Shown one piece after another: positions 5,709 to 9,323 of a DNA stretch of 9,323 nt. The DNA is from Betaproteobacteria bacterium (GTDB taxonomy: Bacteria > Pseudomonadota > Gammaproteobacteria > Burkholderiales > Thiobacillaceae): assembly GCA_020049245.1 (NCBI GenBank), contig JAIFLB010000143.1, forward strand, positions 1 through 9,323. Direction: 5' to 3'. The notes below the pieces were generated by a model. The model saw only the letters and a program-made list of their open reading frames with translations, had not been told where the DNA came from and did no database searches. Numbering within the stretch: position 1 is the stretch's first letter; each line of letters begins with the position of its first letter. The translations under genes were made by a program, and so were the position numbers.

Positions 5709-7075
5709 GCCGCGCGTTCCATCACCGCCGCGAAGAAGCCATCGGTGCCATGTTTCGCGGTGTCGAGGCGCAGATAGTCTCCCATCTTCAAGTCGATATG
5801 TTGCGCCGTCAGCACGTCCCCGGCCGGGAGCAACTTGAACTCCGGATGCGCCGCGAGGAAGGCGGCGACGACGTCTTCGTTCTCCGCCACCAGCAGGCTG
5901 CAGGTGGCGTAAACCAGGCGACCGCCGGCTTTTACCAGGCGTCCGGCGGATTCCAGAATGTTCTGCTGAATCTGGGTCAGCTCGGCCACCGATTCCGCGC
6001 TCTGCCGCCATTTCAGGTCCGGATTGCGACGCAAGGTGCCGAGTCCGGAACAAGGCGCATCGACCAGCACGCGATCGAACTTGCCAGCCAGGCGTTTCAC
6101 CTTGGCATCGCGTTCATGCGCGATCAGCAACGCCTGCACGTTCTGCAAGCCGGAACGAACCAGACGCGGCTTCATCTTGCCGAGGCGTTTTTCAGATGTA
6201 TCGAAGGCGTACAGACGACCGCTGCCGCGCATCAAAGCGCCAAGCAGCAAGGTCTTGCCACCGGCGCCGGCGCAAAAATCGCACACCATCTCGCCGCGCT
6301 TCGGCGCCAGCATCAAACCCAGGAGCTGACTGCCTTCGTCCTGCACTTCGACACTGCCATCAAGAAACAGCGGATGTTTCTGCAACGCCGGCTTGCCTTG
6401 CAAACGCATGCCCAGCGGCGACAGCGGCGTCGCGCTGGCAACCACGCCTTCTCGATTCAACTGAACCAGCACTTCATCACGCGTCGCCTTCAGCGGATTC
6501 ACCCGCAAGTCAAGCGGCGCGGCGCTGTTCAGGCTATTCATCAAAGTCGGCAAATGCTCACCGTACTGGGCGGCAAGCCGTTCATACAGCCAATCCGGCA
6601 GATCAAGCTGCACCGCTTCCGGCTGATCTTCCAGCTTGGCGCCCTTCAGGCTGCGCAGCCATTCCAGCTCGGCCTTGTCCAACTGAGACTGTTCCGCCAG
6701 CGCCTCGAATTCACGCATGTTGCGGCCGCCATGCCGCGCCAGCCAGGCCAGCAGCAAACGGCGCGGCGTGGCCGGCGCGGCCAGTACCTGCAAACTGCGC
6801 AATCGCCGCAACACGCCGTACACCGCTTCCGCGATGAACGAACGGTCGCGCGCGCCAAAATTGGGATAGTTGCGGAAGAAGGCGGAGAGCTGGGCATCCG
6901 CCGGCTTTTCTAGTTCGAGCAACAAGCCAAGCGCCTCGATCGTCGGCGCCAGATCGAGACCGGACGCACTCGCTACCTCGGCTCTGGCCGCCTTTGCGCC
7001 GTTACTGGCATTGGGCTTCGCGCCCGAGCGCAGCGTATTTCTGGGTTTGTGAAGTCTTGGCTTAAGCGACGTCAT
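5705..7075 (-). CDS. RsmB/NOP-family SAM-dependent RNA (cytosine-C5) methyltransferase
   Basis: This 456-residue protein has a basic, low-complexity N-terminus (1-38), a helical N-terminal region (about 40-175) and a C-terminal Rossmann-type methyltransferase domain. SAM-binding motif I is DFCAGAGGKT (266-275). The two catalytic cysteines of m5C RNA methyltransferases are present: C342 in DAPCSG (motif IV) and C392 in YATCS (motif VI), the usual nucleophile in this family. It therefore probably methylates a cytosine in rRNA or tRNA. The N-terminal part is not an obvious NusB domain as in E. coli RsmB (16S C967), and fmt/def are not next to it, so it may be an RsmB-like paralogue; hence no symbol. 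The ATG at 7075 lies inside the end of cbbR (14-nt overlap) with only a weak GGA upstream. An in-frame ATG at 7255 lies deep inside cbbR and is not credible. Confidence 0.92.
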   Translation of the reverse strand: MTSLKPRLHKPRNTLRSGAKPNASNGAKAARAEVASASGLDLAPTIEALGLLLELEKPADAQLSAFFRNYPNFGARDRSFIAEAVYGVLRRLRSLQVLAAPATPRRLLLAWLARHGGRNMREFEALAEQSQLDKAELEWLRSLKGAKLEDQPEAVQLDLPDWLYERLAAQYGEHLPTLMNSLNSAAPLDLRVNPLKATRDEVLVQLNREGVVASATPLSPLGMRLQGKPALQKHPLFLDGSVEVQDEGSQLLGLMLAPKRGEMVCDFCAGAGGKTLLLGALMRGSGRLYAFDTSEKRLGKMKPRLVRSGLQNVQALLIAHERDAKVKRLAGKFDRVLVDAPCSGLGTLRRNPDLKWRQSAESVAELTQIQQNILESAGRLVKAGGRLVYATCSLLVAENEDVVAAFLAAHPEFKLLPAGDVLTAQHIDLKMGDYLRLDTAKHGTDGFFAAVMERAA

Positions 7076-7964
7076 GACGGGTTCCGGTGGAGAGCAGGAA
7101 ATCGAGAAAAGTACGCGCCACCACCGAGCGCTGACGCCCGGCGGGATAAACCGCATACCACTGTCGAATGATAGGAAATCCCTGCACATCGAGTACGGCA
7201 AACTGCGCCGGATCGTGCAGAGCAAGGGTGTGTTGCGAAAGTACCGAGATACCAAGGCCGGTCAATACAGCCTGCTTGATGGATTCGTTATTGCCCAATT
7301 CCATGCGCGGCTTCAGCGTCAAACCATTCTCGGCGAACAGCCGTTCCGCCGCCTTGCGCGTGCCGGAACCCGGTTCACGCAGCAGCCAGGGCTCATCCGC
7401 CAGACGCGAAAGCGGGATATGACGCGACTTGGACAGGGGATGATTCGGTGCCGCCAGCACGATCAACGGGTTCTCCATGAACGGGATGGCGGTCACCGCC
7501 AATCCCTCCGGCGGCTGGCCCAGAACGTAGAGATCATCGAGACCGGCGGTGAGCGACTCCAGCACCAGCTCGCGGTTGGTGACGCGCAGCGAAATCTTGA
7601 TGCCGGGATGCAATTGGGCGAACTCGCCGAGCAAACGCGGGATGAAATAACTGGCGGTGGAAATCACGACCAACCGCAAAGTGCCTTGCGTCAGTCCCTG
7701 GCGCGCCACCAGCGACAACTCATAGCGCTTGACCGCGCCGAGAATCTCGCGCGCCGTGGTAACCAGTTCCTGGCCTTGGTCCGTCAATTTGACGCGCTTG
7801 CTGTTCTGTTCCAGCAGGGGATGGCCAACCGCTTCGGCGAGCTTTTTCAACTGCATCGACACCCCGGGTTGCGATAAATGCAGCTCCACCGCAGCCCGCG
7901 ACAACGAAAGATGACGGGCAGTCGATTCAAAAACCTGGAGTTGGCGCAGAGTCAGATGCAGCAT
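7062..7964 (-). CDS. cbbR: LysR-type regulator of RuBisCO genes, CbbR
   Basis: This 300-residue protein has the LysR-type layout: a winged helix-turn-helix at about 1-62 (TLRQLQVFESTARHLSLSRAAVELHLSQ region, residues 5-32), a linker helix (63-92) and a two-lobed effector-binding domain (about 95-295). The segments REPGSGTR (196-203) and NESIKQAVLTGLGISVLS (226-243) are typical of CbbR. CbbR activates Calvin-cycle genes in response to metabolites such as RuBP, phosphoenolpyruvate or NADPH; which effector acts here is unknown. It is divergent from cbbM across 166 bp, the standard arrangement. The ATG at 7964 is forced: an in-frame TAA occurs eight codons upstream with no other start between. 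No ribosome-binding site is present, but a TATAAT box ends 6 nt before the ATG, suggesting a leaderless mRNA. Its end overlaps the methyltransferase gene. Confidence 0.94.
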   Translation of the reverse strand: MLHLTLRQLQVFESTARHLSLSRAAVELHLSQPGVSMQLKKLAEAVGHPLLEQNSKRVKLTDQGQELVTTAREILGAVKRYELSLVARQGLTQGTLRLVVISTASYFIPRLLGEFAQLHPGIKISLRVTNRELVLESLTAGLDDLYVLGQPPEGLAVTAIPFMENPLIVLAAPNHPLSKSRHIPLSRLADEPWLLREPGSGTRKAAERLFAENGLTLKPRMELGNNESIKQAVLTGLGISVLSQHTLALHDPAQFAVLDVQGFPIIRQWYAVYPAGRQRSVVARTFLDFLLSTGTRHDVA

Positions 7965-7970
7965 CGAGCG

Positions 7971-7976
7971 ATTATA
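7971..7976 (-). promoter_or_regulatory. Perfect -10 hexamer (TATAAT) for cbbR, abutting its start codon
   Basis: On the minus strand TATAAT is followed by CGCTCG and then the cbbR ATG. Transcription usually begins 6-7 nt after a -10 box, so the first transcribed base would fall at or next to the A of the ATG. No good -35 hexamer is found at 15-18 nt. Three of its bases overlap the palindrome at 7974-7989. Confidence 0.55.
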
Positions 7977-7989
7977 AGTAAATACTTAT
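7974..7989. promoter_or_regulatory. Perfect inverted repeat ATAAGTA-AA-TACTTAT, probable CbbR operator
   Basis: Two 7-bp arms flank a 2-bp centre, ten bases upstream of the cbbR ATG. It contains TAA-N8-TTA (7975-7988), which fits the TNA-N7/8-TNA pattern reported for CbbR sites. Because it overlaps the cbbR -10 box, binding here should repress cbbR (autoregulation) while helping position CbbR for cbbM activation. Confidence 0.55.
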
Positions 7990-7997
7990 GCCGACCA

Positions 7998-8013
7998 TCA
8001 CAAATCATGATTT
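7998..8013. promoter_or_regulatory. Second candidate CbbR site with perfect 12-bp palindrome AAATCATGATTT
   Basis: TCA-N7-TGA (7998-8010) fits the CbbR half-site pattern and overlaps a perfect palindrome at 8002-8013. It lies between the first operator and the presumed cbbM core promoter, where a LysR-type activation subsite would be expected. AT-rich DNA gives such matches easily, so this is tentative. Confidence 0.4.
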
Positions 8014-8040
8014 TTTCTTATGACGCAAACTCACTATAGT
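8012..8040 (+). promoter_or_regulatory. Candidate cbbM promoter with poor -35 box
   Basis: TATAGT (8035-8040; 5 of 6 to the -10 consensus) has no recognisable -35 hexamer at normal spacing (TTTTTC at 8012-8017 is the 17-nt position). A poor -35 fits a promoter that needs an activator. A third CbbR-like motif, TGA-N7-TCA (8021-8033), lies in the spacer. Transcription from about 8047 would leave a leader of about 84 nt. Confidence 0.45.
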
Positions 8041-8117
8041 TCACCGCATTCCACGTAGGGGCAATGCACGCAAAGGCCTGACCTCGGAATAGTCAAATTC
8101 AGTACAAACGCATCTTT

Positions 8118-8124
8118 AAAGGAG
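8118..8124 (+). promoter_or_regulatory. Strong ribosome-binding site of cbbM (AAAGGAG)
   Basis: AAAGGAG stands 6 nt before the ATG at 8131 and sets the cbbM start. It is the strongest ribosome-binding site in the window, as expected for an abundantly made enzyme. Confidence 0.9.
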
Positions 8125-8130
8125 CAAGTC

Positions 8131-9323
8131 ATGGATCAGTCAGCACGTTATTCCGACCTCAGCCTGAAAGAAGAAGACCTGATCAAGGGCGACAAGCACA
8201 TTCTGGTCGCGTATCACATGGAGCCGGCCACCGGCTACGGTTACCTGGAAGTCGCCGCCCACATCGCCGCCGAGTCCTCCACCGGTACCAACGTCGAAGT
8301 CTCCACCACCGACGACTTCACCAAGGGTGTTGACGCGCTGGTTTACTTCATCGACGAAGCCAAGGGCGTGATGAAGGTTGCCTACCCGAACGACCTGTTC
8401 GATCGCAATATCATCGACGGTCGCGCCATGATCGTTTCGTTCCTGACCCTGGCGATTGGTAACAACCAGGGCATGGGCGACGTGAAGAACCTGCAGATGC
8501 AGGATTTCTATGTGCCCTGGTCCATGCTGCGCCTGTTCGACGGCCCGTCGAAAGACATCACCGACATGTGGGACATCCTCGGTCGCTCGCGCACCGATGG
8601 CGGTTACATCGCCGGCACCATCATCAAGCCGAAGCTGGGCCTGCGCCCCGAGCCGTTCGCGGCCGCCGCTTACCAGTTCTGGCTGGGTGGCGACTTCATC
8701 AAGAACGACGAACCCCAGGGCAACCAGGTATTCTGCCCGGCCAAGAAGGTCTACCCGCTGGTGTATGACGCAATGAAACGCGCCATGGACGAAACCGGCC
8801 AGGCCAAGCTGTTCTCCGCCAACATCACCGCTGACGACCATTACGAAATGCTCGCCCGTGCTGACTTCATCCTCGAGACCTTCGGACCGGACGCCAACAA
8901 GGTGGCCTTCCTGGTTGACGGTTACGTCGGCGGCCCCGGCATGATCACCACCGCCCGTCGCCAGTACCCCGGCCAGTACCTGCACTACCACCGGGCCGGT
9001 CACGGCGCCATCACCTCGCCGTCCGCCAAGCGTGGCTACACCGCCTTCGTGCTGTCCAAGATGTCGCGTCTGCAAGGTGCTTCCGGCATCCACGTCGGCA
9101 CCATGGGCTACGGCAAGATGGAAGGTGGCAAGGACGACCGCAACATCGCCTACATGATCGAGCGCGATTCCGCTGACGGCCCGTACTACCACCAGGAATG
9201 GCACGGCATGAAGCCGACCACCCCGATCATCTCCGGCGGCATGAACGCACTGCGTCTGCCCGGCTTCTTCGAGAACCTGGGTCACGGCAACGTCATCAAC
9301 ACCTCCGGTGGCGGCTCCTACGG
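8131..9323 (+). CDS. cbbM: Form II RuBisCO large subunit, 3' truncated by window edge
   Basis: The frame encodes 397 complete residues, colinear with Rhodospirillum rubrum CbbM as I recall it (about 460 residues in full). RuBisCO carboxylates ribulose-1,5-bisphosphate to give two 3-phosphoglycerates, the CO2-fixing step of the Calvin cycle; form II enzymes are cytoplasmic, work without small subunits and tolerate low O2 best. All visible active-site positions are intact: N111; K166 and K168 in TIIKPKLG; K191 (carbamylated), D193 and E194 in GGDFIKNDE; H287 and R288 in HYHRAGHG; H321; K329 in GKMEG; S368 in SGG; and the start of the GGG loop (393-395). MDQSARY at the start and NNQGMGD are form II hallmarks, which excludes forms I, III and IV. 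The missing part is the last 60 or so residues. Codon use is strongly biased to C-ending codons, consistent with high expression. cbbQ/cbbO would commonly follow. Confidence 0.98.
   Translation, partial: MDQSARYSDLSLKEEDLIKGDKHILVAYHMEPATGYGYLEVAAHIAAESSTGTNVEVSTTDDFTKGVDALVYFIDEAKGVMKVAYPNDLFDRNIIDGRAMIVSFLTLAIGNNQGMGDVKNLQMQDFYVPWSMLRLFDGPSKDITDMWDILGRSRTDGGYIAGTIIKPKLGLRPEPFAAAAYQFWLGGDFIKNDEPQGNQVFCPAKKVYPLVYDAMKRAMDETGQAKLFSANITADDHYEMLARADFILETFGPDANKVAFLVDGYVGGPGMITTARRQYPGQYLHYHRAGHGAITSPSAKRGYTAFVLSKMSRLQGASGIHVGTMGYGKMEGGKDDRNIAYMIERDSADGPYYHQEWHGMKPTTPIISGGMNALRLPGFFENLGHGNVINTSGGGSY

Noticed and set aside
5615..6913. A 432-codon open frame on the plus strand
   Set aside because: It lies antisense to the PLD and methyltransferase genes, which carry full catalytic motifs. 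Its Q/R/H-rich translation resembles a reverse-strand shadow, and no ribosome-binding site or domain is visible.
7076..7255. A 60-residue N-terminal extension of the RNA methyltransferase
   Set aside because: It would lie wholly inside cbbR. The residues do not resemble family N-termini, and the ATG at 7075 fits the expected length.
8140..9285. A 381-codon open frame on the minus strand across cbbM
   Set aside because: It is antisense to the unmistakable form II RuBisCO coding frame. Its low-complexity V/G/H/D-rich translation is what complementing C-ending codons produces. It has no recognisable domain.

Overview
The window looks like chromosomal DNA of a betaproteobacterium able to fix CO2 (Nitrosomonadales or Rhodocyclales type). 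I infer this from the mix of a form II RuBisCO gene, a divergent CbbR regulator, a BPSS1780-family membrane protein, a DUF2782 protein, and radC directly upstream of rpmB. The genus cannot be fixed from the sequence alone. No mobile element, tRNA, rRNA or CRISPR array is visible, and no stretch over 300 bases lacks a gene.

Layout: ten genes lie on the minus strand. In transcription order they are cbbR (7964-7062), an RsmB/NOP-family RNA cytosine methyltransferase (7075-5705), a secreted single-HKD phospholipase D/nuclease (5708-5148), an MscS-family channel (5089-3815), a DesA-type fatty acid desaturase (3769-2591), a DUF2782 protein (2526-2191), a BPSS1780-family membrane protein (2095-1334), a secreted di-haem c-type cytochrome (1337-825), radC (780-106) and the first codons of rpmB (38-1). 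Several junctions overlap (14 nt for cbbR/methyltransferase, about 4 nt for methyltransferase/PLD and for BPSS1780/cytochrome), so translational coupling is likely. The only plus-strand gene is cbbM (8131 to the window edge), cut off after 397 codons of an expected length of about 460.

Functional picture: the right end is a classic divergent cbbR-cbbM control unit. CbbR is a LysR-type sensor of Calvin-cycle metabolites and should switch cbbM from the 166-bp AT-rich intergenic region. That region holds two perfect palindromes, three evenly spaced TNA-N7/8-TNA motifs and promoter-like -10 elements facing both ways. The cbbR -10 (TATAAT) lies only 6 nt before the cbbR ATG, suggesting a leaderless mRNA whose promoter is overlapped by the likely operator. 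The rest is mainly housekeeping, envelope and stress functions: RNA modification, osmotic protection, membrane fluidity, a periplasmic cytochrome, and RadC.

I see no clearly undescribed multi-gene system. The points most worth a second look are the architecture of the cbbR/cbbM control region, the coupling of cbbR to an RNA methyltransferase, and the uncharacterised membrane-protein/di-haem-cytochrome pair.
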